The notes under the pieces are model-generated. The model had not been told where the DNA came from. It made no database searches and saw nothing but the letters and a program-made list of their open reading frames with translations. Below, in pieces: positions 10,966 to 21,204 of a stretch of 64,000 nt of DNA (positions are counted from its first letter, which is position 1; each line of letters opens with the position of its first letter). Source of the DNA: Ovis canadensis (lineage: Eukaryota > Chordata > Mammalia > Artiodactyla > Bovidae); assembly GCF_042477335.2 (NCBI RefSeq), contig NC_091262.1, positions 72,774,001-72,838,000 on the forward strand. Reading direction: 5' to 3'. Position numbers and translations under genes: made by a program.

Positions 10966-11420
10966 GAGTTGGTTAGTGCACTAATTTTGCTCTAACAAAG
11001 GACCACAGCTGAGTGGTTTAACAACAGAAGTATATTATTTCACCCTTCTGGAGGCCAGCAGGCCGTGATCAAGGTGATGGCAGAATGGTGGAGTTGATTC
11101 CTTCTGAGGCTATGAGGGGGCATCTGTCCCGGCCTCTCCCCTGGCTCCTGGGGGTTCCCTGTCATCTTTCCTTGGCTTGTAGATCTCTGCTTCCTCTTCA
11201 CGTGGTGTTCCCCCTGTGTGGGGATATCTTTCCAGATCTCCCCATTTTACAAGGATGTCAGCCATATTGGATTAAAGGCCCACCCTAGTTCCAAATGACT
11301 TCACCCAAACTAATTACATCAGCAATGACCCTATTTCCAAATCAGGTCACCTTCTGAAATGCTGGTGGTTAAGTCTTCAATTTCAAGGAAATGCAGTTGG
11401 ACCTACGACCTAATGTGGGA
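10966..11420 (-). mobile_element. MLT1-type LTR fossil (ERVL-MaLR), solo
   Basis: Reverse-oriented solo LTR with GGTTTAACAACAGAAGTATA at the left and AATTACATCAGCAATGACCC towards the right. Ancient (broadly shared by placental mammals), non-coding and broken. Confidence 0.65.
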
Positions 11421-11902
11421 CTTGGGCCCTCCCTCTGCCTCAGTTCCCTCGCCTGTGAAATGGAGATGAGGCACCTAACCCATAAGTAGACTCTGGATGA
11501 GTTACTGTGTCTAAAGCATCTACCTTTGCTGTTCTACAAATACTCACTACTGTTATTTCATCTTATCTCTTACCACAGCTCTCCCCTGGAGCAGGGTCAC
11601 AACTCCACCTGCCTGCCAGTGGCAAGTGGCAAGTGGCCCGAGCAGGTAAAGCGGGCTGACAGTGATGGGGACCGAGAAGGTGGAATAGTAAGAGCCCCCA
11701 CTGAAAGACATTTCTGTTCCACACTGTCACACTCTCTCGGGGGTGACAGAACTCGGTTCTGCCCAGGGTGAAACTCACCTATTGGGAATAGTGTTCTTCG
11801 TTGCTCTTGATGTCAATGGAAAAATTAATCTAGCATGACTTACTCGGTCCTTAAAATCCCCATATCCCGGCCACTGGCTCATCCTACTGTCTCACCCCAG
11901 CT

Positions 11903-12300
11903 GTTGTGGACTGAATTGTGTCCTCCAGACGTTTGCATATTGAAGCCTGAGCCCCCGGTGAATGGGCCTTCAGGGAAGTAATCAAAGTTCGGTGAGGTCA
12001 TAAAGATGGGATCCTGATCTCATAGCACTTAGTGTGCTTATTAGAGGAAGAAACACCAGAGCTTGCTTCTTCTCTCTCTCCCTCTTTCTCTGCCCCCACA
12101 CAGGCACAGAGGGGCTGTGTTAGGACTCAGCAAGAAGGCGCCATCCACAAGCCAGGAAGGCAGATCTCACTAGAAAAGAACCCAAACATCACCTTGGTCT
12201 CGGACTTCCAGCCGCCAGAACTGAGAAACATGTTTCTTTTGTGTGAGCCCCTCCGTCTGTAGTCTTTTGTTCTGGTAGCCAGAGCAGACTAATCTGTGCC
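11903..12300 (+). mobile_element. MLT1-type LTR fossil (ERVL-MaLR), solo
   Basis: Forward solo LTR: GTTGTGGACTGAATTGTGTC at the start, the GCACAGAGGGGCTGTG middle, GACTTCCAGCCGCCAGAACT, and an end near AGCAGACTAAT. Ancient and broken. Confidence 0.7.
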
Positions 12301-12544
12301 CTGAGACACCCTCAGAACTTTCTCTTCCAAGTGTCCCTGCCCCCAGCCCCCCTTCCTTCAGAACCCTTCTGAGTGGCAATGGGGAGTCACGGCTTGCCCC
12401 GTTCCTCAAATTCTCAAGCTAGTCCCTAGAATGTAAGCCTGGGACATGGTACCTGGGGTGCCTCCACGGACATACACACGGGCTGGAGAAGTCTTTTCAG
12501 CATCTTGTTTAGTCCCATCTTTCATGGGAAACCCATTTTAAGGT

Positions 12545-12769
12545 GTTACACTAGCCTCCCATTGCTGCCGTAACCAATTAGGACCAACTGAGTGGGGTAA
12601 AGCAACACAGTTTTATTCTCTTATGGTTCTGGAGGTCAGAAGTTCAAAATGGGTCTTCCTGGGCCAACATCAAGGTGTCGTGTCAGCAGAGTTTGCTTCT
12701 GGAGTTCCTGGGCCCAAGGCCCCACATCCCCTTGTTTATTTCCTCCTGCTTCCCTTTGGATTGCAGTCT
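12545..12769 (-). mobile_element. MLT1-type LTR fossil, partial
   Basis: Left part of a reverse LTR (CTAGCCTCCCATTGCTGCCG, TCTTATGGTTCTGGAGGTCA). It is cut off where a BovB piece begins. Confidence 0.6.
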
Positions 12770-13078
12770 GGCAGGCTTCTCTGTCCTCCACTATCTCCCA
12801 GAATTTGCTCAAATACACGTCCATTGAGTCTGTGATGCCATCCAACCATCTCATCCTCTGTTGTCCCCTCTCCTCTTGCCTTCACTCTTTCCCAGCATCA
12901 GGGTCTTTTCCAATGAGTCAGCTCTTTGCATCAGGTGGCCAAAGTATTGCAGCTTCAGCAGCAGTATCAGTCCTTCCAGTGAATATTAAGAACTGATTTC
13001 CTTTAGGATTGACTGGTTTGATATCCTTGTGTGGGACTTTATTCTTGCAAGAGACTCTCAAAAGGTAGCAAACACTAA
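12770..13078 (-). mobile_element. BovB LINE 3' fragment
   Basis: The reverse complement carries the BovB 3' signature ([17 protein letters not shown]). It joins the MLT1 fragment directly and ends near CTTGCAAGAGACTCTCAA. Confidence 0.85.
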
Positions 13079-13834
13079 TTTCCTTCCTATAAAGCATAGT
13101 TTGGGAATCTCTTGGTTATGAGATGAAGGACTCTTGCTTACATCACATGGCACAATGGATGGAAAACAAAGCCTGAACAAATGAGACCTAGTTTCCCCTT
13201 GTTAAGGCCTCTCCCTAGCAGCTGTGTGCCGTTGGGCTGATAACCTATCCTCTCTCGACTTCCATCTTCTCACTGATTCCTTAGGGATTCCAGCACCCAT
13301 CCTCCAGTGCACGGCAAAGTCAGTGAGCACACAGCAAGCACCCGATGCCCAGTAGTGACTGTGCTTGTCTCTAGATCGAGGCAAAGCTCAGTATTATCCC
13401 CTCTGTAGGGCAGCTGGAAGTACTAAACTAGATAAAGGGCCAAAACTGGGTCCAAAATTATGGAGCAAGAAAGCGGATGTCTCAGAGGTTCTAGAGGGAC
13501 CCTGTTTGCTGAGCAGCAAGGTCATGTTCTCTGGGTAATACCCGACCCTCTGTTTCCTCTATCAACTGCATACCCCACATTTACTCACACAGCCTTCTGG
13601 GTCATGGCCACACACTGTACACCCCAGTATTTGGAAGCCCCAAGCATGAGGACATTGGCAATGAAACAAGGGTTGAGCCAACACCCCACCACTTGGAAAC
13701 AGACTTGAAAGAGTGGGGCTGAGTTTTGAAGCCCCAATGTCAAGGTAGAAAAGGACAGTTCAACTGAGCCCACAGAAATCCTGGAGACAGACTTTTGCTT
13801 TGCAAAGAACACTGGCCTTGAAGCTGGCAGCCTG
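13079..13834. other. Intergenic, no gene seen
   Basis: I recognise no gene or named repeat in this stretch. Confidence 0.4.
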
Positions 13835-13930
13835 AACACTCAGCCCCACTCTGTCCCTAACTAATGCATGTCTCGGAAAGGTCCCTTTATCTCTCTGAGC
13901 CTCAGTGCAGTTATTGATGCAATAGGAGGG
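13835..13930 (-). mobile_element. MIR SINE fragment
   Basis: CCCCACTCTGTCCCTAACTA, then TCTCTGAGCCTCAGTGCAG, as in MIR. Confidence 0.5.
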
Positions 13931-13961
13931 GGTGGAGACAGTGATCCCTCATCTCAGCCAT

Positions 13962-14058
13962 TGTGGTGGTGGTGGTTTAGTCGCTAAGTCATGTCTGACC
14001 CTTGTGATCCCGTGGAGGCTTCTCTGTTCATGGGATTCTCCAGGCAAAGATCCTCTTG
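13962..14058 (-). mobile_element. Bov-tA SINE fragment
   Basis: Reverse 3' part only (GGTTTAGTCGCTAAGTCATG to TTCTCCAGGCAAAGATCC), starting from a GTGGTGGTGG tract. Confidence 0.75.
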
Positions 14059-14351
14059 ATACATCTAATTTCCACCAGGAGCTGGCTGTAGGAGTCCATG
14101 AACCTCATCAGTGTGCAGCCTGCATAGAGCGTGGGCTCTCATTTCCCCAGATCTGCAGCAAATTGGCTGCAGGAAACAAAGCTAAAGTGGGTTTGGGAGA
14201 GTGTCTCTCTCTTTGTGTCTGGACAGCTGCTCACCTGTCCAGCCTGGTCCGCCTGGGGTGTTTGTACCATAGCAATTGGTGGCTAATGTAGGGTTTTCAG
14301 GGTAGTGAGGGGCTGGTCTTGGTCAGAGCTCAGCCCTGCCAACGACTGGAC

Positions 14352-14488
14352 AGGGAGGAGTCAGGGAAAGGGAGGAGCCAGGGAAAGGGAGGAGCCAGGG
14401 AAAGGGAGGAGCCAGGGAAGGGGCGGAACCAGGGAAGGGGAGGAGCCAGGGAAGGGGAGGAGCCAGGGAAGGGGCGGGGCTGGAGGAG
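14352..14488 (+). repeat. 17-bp GC-rich minisatellite, about 8 units
   Basis: Tandem units of about 17 bp on the pattern AAGGGAGGAGCCAGGGA. The later units shift to AGGGGCGG-type variants and end in GGGGCGGGGC. The array lies 40-180 bp upstream of the proposed SERPINA5 exon 1, and the variants create GC-box (Sp1-like) motifs. Confidence 0.9.
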
Positions 14489-14530
14489 AGGCAGAGTCGG
14501 GGAGGGTGGGGGAGGCGGAGTCAGGGCTCT
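14460..14530 (+). promoter_or_regulatory. SERPINA5: Putative SERPINA5 promoter (GC boxes, TATA-less)
   Basis: GC-box-like GGGGCGGGGC (about 14471) and GGAGGCGGAGTC (about 14512) stand ahead of a transcribed-looking segment that ends in a consensus donor. No TATA box is visible. The assignment to SERPINA5 rests on position and orientation, and on an upstream non-coding exon being usual in this gene. Confidence 0.4.
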
Positions 14531-14628
14531 GCTTGGTCGGTGACAGAAGCTGGCTCCAGTCCAGCCAGTTCTCTACCAAGCCCTACGGACAGTCGCCTCT
14601 GCTGTGTGCACGCTCATCATCGGACAGA
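14530..14628 (+). other. SERPINA5: Putative SERPINA5 non-coding exon 1
   Basis: The segment through CTCTACCAAGCCCTACGGAC ends at ACAGA/GTAAGT, a strong donor at 14629. Joined to the acceptor at 22804 it would give a short 5' UTR leading to ATG at 22821. The start is approximate. The resulting gene of about 12.8 kb is similar in size to the human gene as I recall it. Transcript data are needed to confirm it. Confidence 0.45.
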
Positions 14629-14944
14629 GTAAGTACAGGCAATGTGGACCGAGGACCTGTGGGGCTTGGGGTGGTGGTGGGGTCGTGGGGAATGGCCTCT
14701 GGAGTTATCACATTTGGAGGGCTTAAAAACTCTGGAGGTGTCCCAGGGTGAGCAGGACAGTGGTGGGGAAGGAAGAAGCCAGGGCCTGTGAGACAGCAGA
14801 GATATGTGTGTGTGCCCTCCCCCCCCCCGCCCTGCTGTGTAGTCCTGGGGACAATACTATATCTGGCTGAGTCTAAGCTTTCCCATGGATAAGATATAAA
14901 TTACTGTACCCCTTGCGGGGTGTGATTGTGAAGATTAATAAAGT

Positions 14945-15165
14945 GGTGATTCTCACCCAAGTGTGATTTGCCTCTTGGGCACAGCTTCATCTGGAGGCAC
15001 TTTTAGTTGTCATAACTAGAGTGCGGCTGTTGGCTTCCAGGAGGAGAGGACAGGCCAGGGATACTGTGAACACCCTGCGCTACACAGGACAGCCCCCACT
15101 GCAAAGAACGACCTGGCTTCAAGTGCCAACAGTGTTGAGAGCCCCTGAACTAAGTGGTGGGGACA
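14945..15165 (+). mobile_element. MER20 (hAT-Charlie type) DNA transposon fossil
   Basis: GTGGTGATTCTCACCCAAGT, the middle CTACACAGGACAGCCCCCAC, and a TTGAGAGCCCCTGAA end follow the MER20 consensus as I know it. Non-autonomous and placental-wide. Confidence 0.7.
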
Positions 15166-15804
15166 CAACGTCTGGTCCCCGGAACGTGCTGGACCAACCA
15201 TAACTTCTATTGTTTTCTGTGCCTGGACCTTTCACCTTCAGGAAAAATGATCGAATACAATCTGTTTCCCTAAGATAAGGCTGACCTGCCAGGAGGCTGC
15301 CACCGAGAGTGGTCATTTGGCCATTTGCTAAGTAAATAAAATGTAGACATACAGTGAGTGGAATTTTCAGCTTTTCTAAAGATGAGGCTTTGGGCATGAA
15401 ACACAACAGCAAAAGGGAAAGTGCTCCTCTGGGCCAACATCCTACTGACAGATCAAGAAACCACAGCTTGAAGAATAAAGGGGGTGGGAGGGAACTTTGG
15501 GAAGTGGTGGATGGCAGTGATGATTTCACAGGTGTGTACTTTCTGGGTCTCCAAACTCATCAAATTGTGTACAGTAAATATGTACAGCCTTTGGCAGGTC
15601 AGTCCGACCTCAATAAAGTAGTTTTAGAAAAGAAAGAGAAAGGAAACTGAAGCTGAGCTTCAGTGCGGAAGTTATTCAAGGTCAGCTGGCAAGTTAGCCC
15701 CAGGAATGCCAGGGTTCAGCCCTGGATGCCCAGCCTGGCTCATTTCCATGACTCGGTGGCCAGCACGTGTTCTAACACCTCTGAATTACAGAGAAGGAGC
15801 CCAG
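15166..15804. other. SERPINA5 intron 1 (if exon 1 is right), no gene seen
   Basis: No exon or named repeat is recognised with confidence in this stretch. Confidence 0.4.
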
Positions 15805-16540
15805 GTCCAGTCATCCATCCACTCATCCATTCATGCCACAGGGGTGCTGGAGCACCACCTCTTGACTGAACGTGTCATGGCGGGACCAATAGAGATGAAG
15901 GTCCTTTCTTACAAGCACAGTTTCTAGTGGGAGAGAGGCTTGGACAAAAGAAGCCCGCAGCACACCCATATGTAATTTCACTTCTGTAATTGATGGAGCC
16001 TTGAGAGAAACAATCAAAGGAGCCCTTACAGAGAATAGCAGTGGTGAAGGTATGGCCAGGTGTGGACAGGGTACCAGCAGGAGAGTGGAAGCCTGGACCC
16101 AGAGACCAGGTGGCGTTAGTGAAAGAGGCAGGGAAAGGTTTCCAGGAGGAAGCGTGGAGTGTGCAAGGGCCCGACTGGGACAGGGCTTCTGTGTTAGGAA
16201 CTGAAAAACAAGACGTGTGTCCTGGGGGGGCAGAGCTCGTCAGGTGCAGCTGGTGAGAGCCAGACAGAGCTGGCAGCCTTATGGGTTATCGTGTAATCAC
16301 AGGTTTTACCGAGCCAGTGGGCAGCAATGGTGTCCTTAGGCAAGGGAGCGCCCTGCCCGTGTTTGTGATCGAAGGGGATTATTTCAGAATATGCTTATGT
16401 ATGTAGAATGGCTCTCAGGGGCAGGAGAAGCAGAGTCCAGGAAAAAGAGGCTTCCGCTGGGATGATAACAAGGAAAATAGGACGAGGCAGGCAGATTTCA
16501 GAGCTAGAAACCGACAAGCCCTGCTGATGGTCTGGAGAGA
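15805..16540. mobile_element. L2-like LINE remnant
   Basis: CATCCACTCATCCATTCATG, then TTTCTAGTGGGAGAGAGGCT and AAGGTTTCCAGGAGGAAGCG, resembles a diverged L2 3' region. Boundaries are vague. Confidence 0.4.
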
Positions 16541-17254
16541 GGGAAGTTAAGAAAGTTCCCCAGGCCCCTGATTCCAGAAAGCTCTTCCCCCTGGTCTGGA
16601 GGATCTAGGGGAAGTTGTGTTTTATCTCTCCCTCTCTGCCTCGGCTCCAAGTCCTGTCTCTCTTTGTGTAATTAGCAGATAGTAGACAGACCCTCCTGAG
16701 CCACACGGCCGCCTCCCACAGCTGAGTCCAAAGTCGACCTTGGTGGGACTTTGTTGCCTAACATTTGGAATAAACACCAGCAGATTTCCAGGCTGGATGG
16801 TGGGGCACCGGTGGGAGGACCGCCCAGGACCTGCCTATCCGATGCCCAACTTCTGTCATCGCAAATCCCTTTGGCCTGGGGTGCCAGATCAGCCCAATCG
16901 ATCCACTTTCTTCCCTCTGACATGTGGGAGCATCTCTGCAGACACACTGGCGTCAGGGACCCAGGAGAGGGTCAGCCGGGCCAGGTTCTGCTGGCACGCA
17001 GTGGGAGCTGGTCTCCTGAGAGCCAGGTTCACAGAGCCTGAAGACTTTCCACTGGCTCAAGGTTGGCATGAAACTCTGTAAGCCGTATATTTGCCCCCAG
17101 AGGCCCATGAGTGCAATTGCAAAGCCTGGACTTAGAAACTCAGAAACCTGAAATGAGCACCCCCAGGCCTCTACTATCTCAAAAGTAACCTCTCTGACCC
17201 TCTGTTCCCTCTCCTGGACAATTGTGACAATGATATCAACTCCATGTTGCCGTG
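16541..17254. other. SERPINA5 intron 1 (putative), no gene seen
   Basis: No recognised repeat or exon. Overlapping open frames on both strands (16672-17081) lack any conserved feature. Confidence 0.4.
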
Positions 17255-17438
17255 AAGTGAAGTGTTAGTTGCTCAGTTGTGTCCAACTCTTTGTGACCCC
17301 ATGGACTGTAGCCCACCAGGTTCCTCTGTTCATGGGATTCTCCAGGCAAGAATACTGGAGTGGGTTGCCATTTCCTTCTCCAGGGGATCTCCCCAATCCA
17401 GGGATCCAACCTGGGTCTCCTGCATTGCAGGTAGACAA
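17255..17438 (-). mobile_element. Bov-tA SINE
   Basis: Reverse copy: TTGCTCAGTTGTGTCCAACT, CAGGCAAGAATACTGGAGTG, CTCCTGCATTGCAGGTAGAC. The tRNA-derived head is cut short. Confidence 0.85.
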
Positions 17439-17534
17439 GGAACATAAATGAGCTACTGCAGGTGAACAGGTTAGGAGACACCTGGGAATCAGAAGAGGGG
17501 GAACAGCATGTCATCCTCATAAATCGGAGCCAAG

Positions 17535-17890
17535 AGGCAGCGTGTACACCAGTCGGAGTCTGGATTTTAACCCAGATCCATTACTCACTGGCTGGAACGA
17601 ACTATTCCATTTTGCTAAGCTTCAGTTTCTTGCTGTTGTTTAGTTGTTAAGTCGGGTCCAACTCTTTTGTGACCCCATGGACTATTGCCCGCCAGGCTCC
17701 TCTGTCCATGGGATTTCCCAGACAAGAATACTGGAGTGGATTGCCACTTCCTTCTTCAGGAGATCTATCCAACCCTGGGATTAAACCCACGTCTCCTGCA
17801 TTGGTAGGCAGATTCTTTACCACTGATCCATCAGAGAAGACTCAGTTTATTTTGGCTGTAAAATGGGACTAATGGTACTTTTGGTAAAGA
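17535..17890 (-). mobile_element. MIR SINE split by a Bov-tA
   Basis: Left half GTCTGGATTTTAACCCAGAT to AAGCTTCAGTTTCTTG; right half CTGTAAAATGGGACTAATGG. The two halves are separated by the Bov-tA at 17636-17840. Confidence 0.6.
17636..17840 (-). mobile_element. Bov-tA SINE inside a MIR
   Basis: Reverse Bov-tA: AGTTGTTAAGTCGGGTCCAA to TTTACCACTGATCCATCAG. The flanks TCAGTTTCTTGCTG and TCAGTTTATTTTGGCTG look like an imperfect duplication. Confidence 0.85.
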
Positions 17891-18489
17891 TGAAATGCAG
17901 TTATATTTAGAGAGCATTTAATCAATCCTTAATAAATAGTGGCATCAATAAGAGGGAGAGAGCTAAATGGAACAAGGTTTTCTGGGCCCCAAACCTGAAG
18001 CCCAGTGGAGCCTGAGAGAAACAGCTTTCATCCATCAGATTGCTGGTGTTTCAGAGGGGCAGCCAGTGGTGGGGTCCCAGCACCAGACCTCCAGGCCTGG
18101 GCGGGGAAGGGCCTGGCCCAAGGTTACCAGGCTGTTGTCAGGGACAGGAGAATGGGAGGTTGGAACTCTCACTCCTGCTCCCTGACCAGCTGCCCCTGGG
18201 CTCCACTGTCCAAGCAGGAAACTCCTCTGTGGTCTGTAACTATTCTTTGAAAGCATTTCTTTTATGGTAATTATCAGCTCAGTGTTATCTGTGTGTGGGT
18301 GTAGGGGGAGGGTTGAATTGAATTGTTTCTTAAGCAGCATCTGCTACATTGATGATTCTAACACTCTGCGGACTAAAGGACACAGTGATCACGCCACCTA
18401 CCCACGCTCTTTAAAGACCTTCTTGAAGGTCACTCTCAAAGTGGGAACAAAAAGGGAGTGTCAGCATGGGAAGCCTGACTGCTTCTTAT

Positions 18490-18717
18490 TTATTTTTTTA
18501 TTTGGCGGCCTTGGAGAATGCAGGATCTTTGTTACATCCTATAGGTCCTTCGATGTGGCTCACAGACCCTCTGGTATGACACCCGGGCTCAATAGTTGTG
18601 GTGCATAGGCTTGCTTTTTCTGTAGCATGTGGGGTCTTAGTTCCCTGACCATAGATTGAACCCATGTTCCCTGTACTGCAAGGCAAATTTGTGACCACTG
18701 GGCCACCAGTGGAGTCC
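18490..18717 (-). mobile_element. CHR-type SINE
   Basis: Reverse tRNA-Glu-derived SINE: ACACCCGGGCTCAATAGTTG, TGTGGGGTCTTAGTTCCCTG, ending GACCACTGGGCCACCAGTGG. Diverged. Confidence 0.7.
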
Positions 18718-19185
18718 CCAGTTCAGTTCAGTTCGGTCGCTCAGTCGTGTCCGACTCTTTGTGACCCCATGAATCGCAGCACACCAGGCCTCCCTGTCCA
18801 TCACCAACTCCCGGGGTTCACCCAAACTCTTGTTCATCGAGTCGGTGATGCCATCCAGCCATCTCATCCTCTGTCGTCCCCTTCTCCTCCTGCCCCCAAT
18901 CCCTCCCAGCATCAGAGTCTTTTCCAATGAGTCAACTCTTCTCATGAGGTGGCCAAAGTATTTCAGCTTCAACATCAGTCCTGCCAATGAACATCCAGGG
19001 CTGATCTTTAGGATGGACTGGTTGGATCTCCTTGCAGTCCAAGGGACTCTCAAGAGTCTTCTCCAACATCACAATTCAAAAGCATCAATTCTTTGGCCCT
19101 CAGCTTTCTTCACAGTCCAACTTTCACATCCATACATGACCACTGGAAAAAACATAGCCTTGACCATTTCTCAATTCTCTGCAGA
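18718..19185 (-). mobile_element. BovB LINE 3' fragment
   Basis: The reverse complement encodes CSLAGLMLKLKYFGHLMRR and [15 protein letters not shown], typical of the BovB ORF end. The left end is the standard GTTCAGTTCGGTCGCTCAGT. Its junction with the CHR SINE is immediate. Confidence 0.88.
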
Positions 19186-19259
19186 GGCAGAAAATACAAA
19201 GTTGGAAGGCTGTGACACAGACAGGGAGGGCCAGGGATCTGGGGAACTGAATGGTGTGG

Positions 19260-19380
19260 TGGTTCAGAGCATGAGCTTTCAGGGTCCGAACTGGGTCTGA
19301 GCCCAAGCTTTGCCACTAGTAGCAAGTGACTCAAGCTCTCTGAGCCTCAGATGACCCATCTGTAAAATGGAGCTGATCTT
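19260..19380 (-). mobile_element. MIR SINE fragment
   Basis: AGCATGAGCTTTCAGGGTCC, then TGAGCCTCAGATGACCCATC and TGTAAAATGGAGCTG. Confidence 0.6.
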
Positions 19381-19412
19381 GTGGCCTCGGCCTGCACCAT
19401 CTTGGAACAGGG

Positions 19413-19486
19413 CCTGGGTTCCCAGCCAGAGACTGAGGCCAGATCATGGAGGTGAGAACACCAGATCCTAACCGCTAGACCAGTGA
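19413..19486 (-). pseudogene. tRNA-Glu-like pseudogene (anticodon CTC)
   Basis: On the minus strand the sequence follows tRNA-Glu: TCACTGGTCTAGCGGTTAGG (box A), then GGTGTTCTCACCTCC with a 7-nt anticodon loop TTCTCAC and anticodon CTC. The TψC arm is badly decayed and the acceptor stem does not pair well. It is a tRNA-derived relic rather than a working gene. Confidence 0.5.
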
Positions 19487-19499
19487 CAAGGCCCTGCCC

Positions 19500-20060
19500 T
19501 TCTGCTTTGCAAAAAAGAATTCTCACAAAATGAAAAGTAGTGAAACAAGTGAAGTATTTATTAGGAGGAAAAGGAGTACTGTAAGTGGGGATAGACACAC
19601 AGGCACATTCAGACAGTCACCGAGTTCACATCCCCATGGCAGTTTGAATTTTATGGGGCATTTCTTCCAGGTTTCCTTTGGCCAACCATTTTGATTTCCT
19701 GATTCACAGTCCATGTTTGCCATAGCTCAGGATCTTCCCATGTGTGCACATGCATCTCTTAGCTAAGATGGATCCCACCGAGGAGGCTCATGGGTAGACC
19801 ATTTCTTGACATCACTCCTTGGCCCTCCAAGGAGTCTGTCTGGGCATGTGTGGTCAAGGAGGTCTCCTGACTTCAAGAAAAGAGAAACATGTGTTTTCTG
19901 GGTAGGGTCCATCCCACTCCCTTAATTGTCCTGCTATTCTCGTCTTGGAGTTTCAGTTCACAGAAAATGAATCTCCAATCACTCTTCCCCTGGGGGGTCC
20001 ATCTACCTCCTGCCTCATAGCCGGTAATCGAACCTGCCTCCATGGGTGTGTAAGGCCAAA
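19500..20060 (-). mobile_element. Ruminant LTR-type fossil (ERV family unresolved)
   Basis: Sequence from AGAATTCTCACAAAATGAAA, with GTATTTATTAGGAGGAAAAG (antisense AATAAATA) and GGGGCATTTCTTCCAGG, resembles bovine ERV LTRs I have seen. No coding part is seen; treated as a broken solo LTR, probably ruminant-specific in age. Confidence 0.4.
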
Positions 20061-20224
20061 GGAACTGATGTTTGTTGAGACATCGCAGCACCCAGCAGTG
20101 GAGGTGCTGGCAGTGGACCTGGGCCTCCCACGGGCACAAGGACCCCTGAAGCCACTGTGTTTGGCTCAGGGTCCCTGGAGGTTCAGCAGACAGAACATCC
20201 TAAATGAACTTCCTTTGTGGGCTC

Positions 20225-20830
20225 AGGTGTAATTTATTTTTTTGTTTGTTTTTGATAATGTGAGAAGTAGATTTATTTATTTAAACTGACACACATTCCA
20301 TAGACAGAATGTGGTTTGTCTCAGAAGATGAGAATAGTGCTGGTAGAAACATAACCCACAGAGTGTGGGCCATCTCCGAAGGCGAGAGGCCCTTGGGTGC
20401 GATTTGGAGGCCAGGAGTGCCAAGTGTGACTTGCTTGAGTCCGTCGGTTTCATTCAGACAAAGACAGGAAGGTCCGCGGACCCCCAGGCTCACTGGTGTC
20501 CTCCCACCAGCCATGTCTAATACAGCAATGGGGGGCCCTTTGCAGTTTGGTTTTGCGTGGGTCTGTGATTCCATGGCCGTGCTCACTCTGAGCCTGGGGG
20601 GCCTGATGACATGGTGTCCACGGCGGGGAGCACACCCAGCTGAAGGGGATGCACACCGGGCCATCGTGGGAATTATTTGTCTCGCTGCCACTGGGCTCTC
20701 GTGAGAGCGTGTGTGTGAAAGCTTGAGCCCCATGGTACATCCGGGGAAGCAGGGGTCTCGAGTGGGGCCTTGGTCCATCACGGCAACCCCACCAGCTCAC
20801 ACTCGGACAGCATGTCTGCATCGGGCCCGG
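20225..20830 (-). mobile_element. Second ruminant LTR-type fossil (family unresolved)
   Basis: T-rich left edge, GACACACATTCCATAGACAG, GTGTGGGCCATCTCCGAAGG. It resembles another bovine LTR-type repeat. Overlapping long open frames on both strands carry no known domain. Broken, no coding genes. Confidence 0.33.
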
Positions 20831-20839
20831 TTCCAAGCC

Positions 20840-20995
20840 ATTGCTTATGAGGACTCCTTAAAGCCACTCCTGGTGTGGGTTCTGTCCTGACCTCCATCTA
20901 CAGGTGGGGCAGCGACACTTGCTCCAAATCACACTTGGAGGGAGCAGTGAGGCTGGGATTTGAACCCAGTCTGCTGCCTTTAGAGTCTGTGCTGT
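20840..20995 (+). mobile_element. MIR SINE fragment
   Basis: Order of ATCTACAGGTGGGGCAGCGA, GGGATTTGAACCCAGTCTGC, GAGTCTGTGCTGTTCACG, as in MIR. Confidence 0.6.
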
Positions 20996-21204
20996 TCACG
21001 GTCGGTGGAAGGAGGGCTTTAGGAGGCCCAGGCACAGGAACAGTTCCTGGGTGGACAGGGGGAGTCTAGGTGGGTGGCAGGGAGAGACTGAGGGTGGAGG
21101 ACAAGGCCAGGATGATGGCAGAGCCCCAGGGCCCACCTGAGAGTCGCAGAGAGACAGAGGTGAGGGCCTCCTCTCTGGGGGAGGCAAAGAAGAGCGCCGG
21201 GGGG

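Noticed and set aside
14305-14751. 148-codon frame rich in Gly, Arg and Glu, and a possible repeat protein or CRISPR-like array
   Set aside because: The repetition comes from the 17-bp minisatellite. Units abut without spacers and the frame has no other support.
20281-20781. 166-codon minus-strand and 131-codon plus-strand frames
   Set aside because: They overlap each other within an LTR-like repeat and lack any protein family signature.
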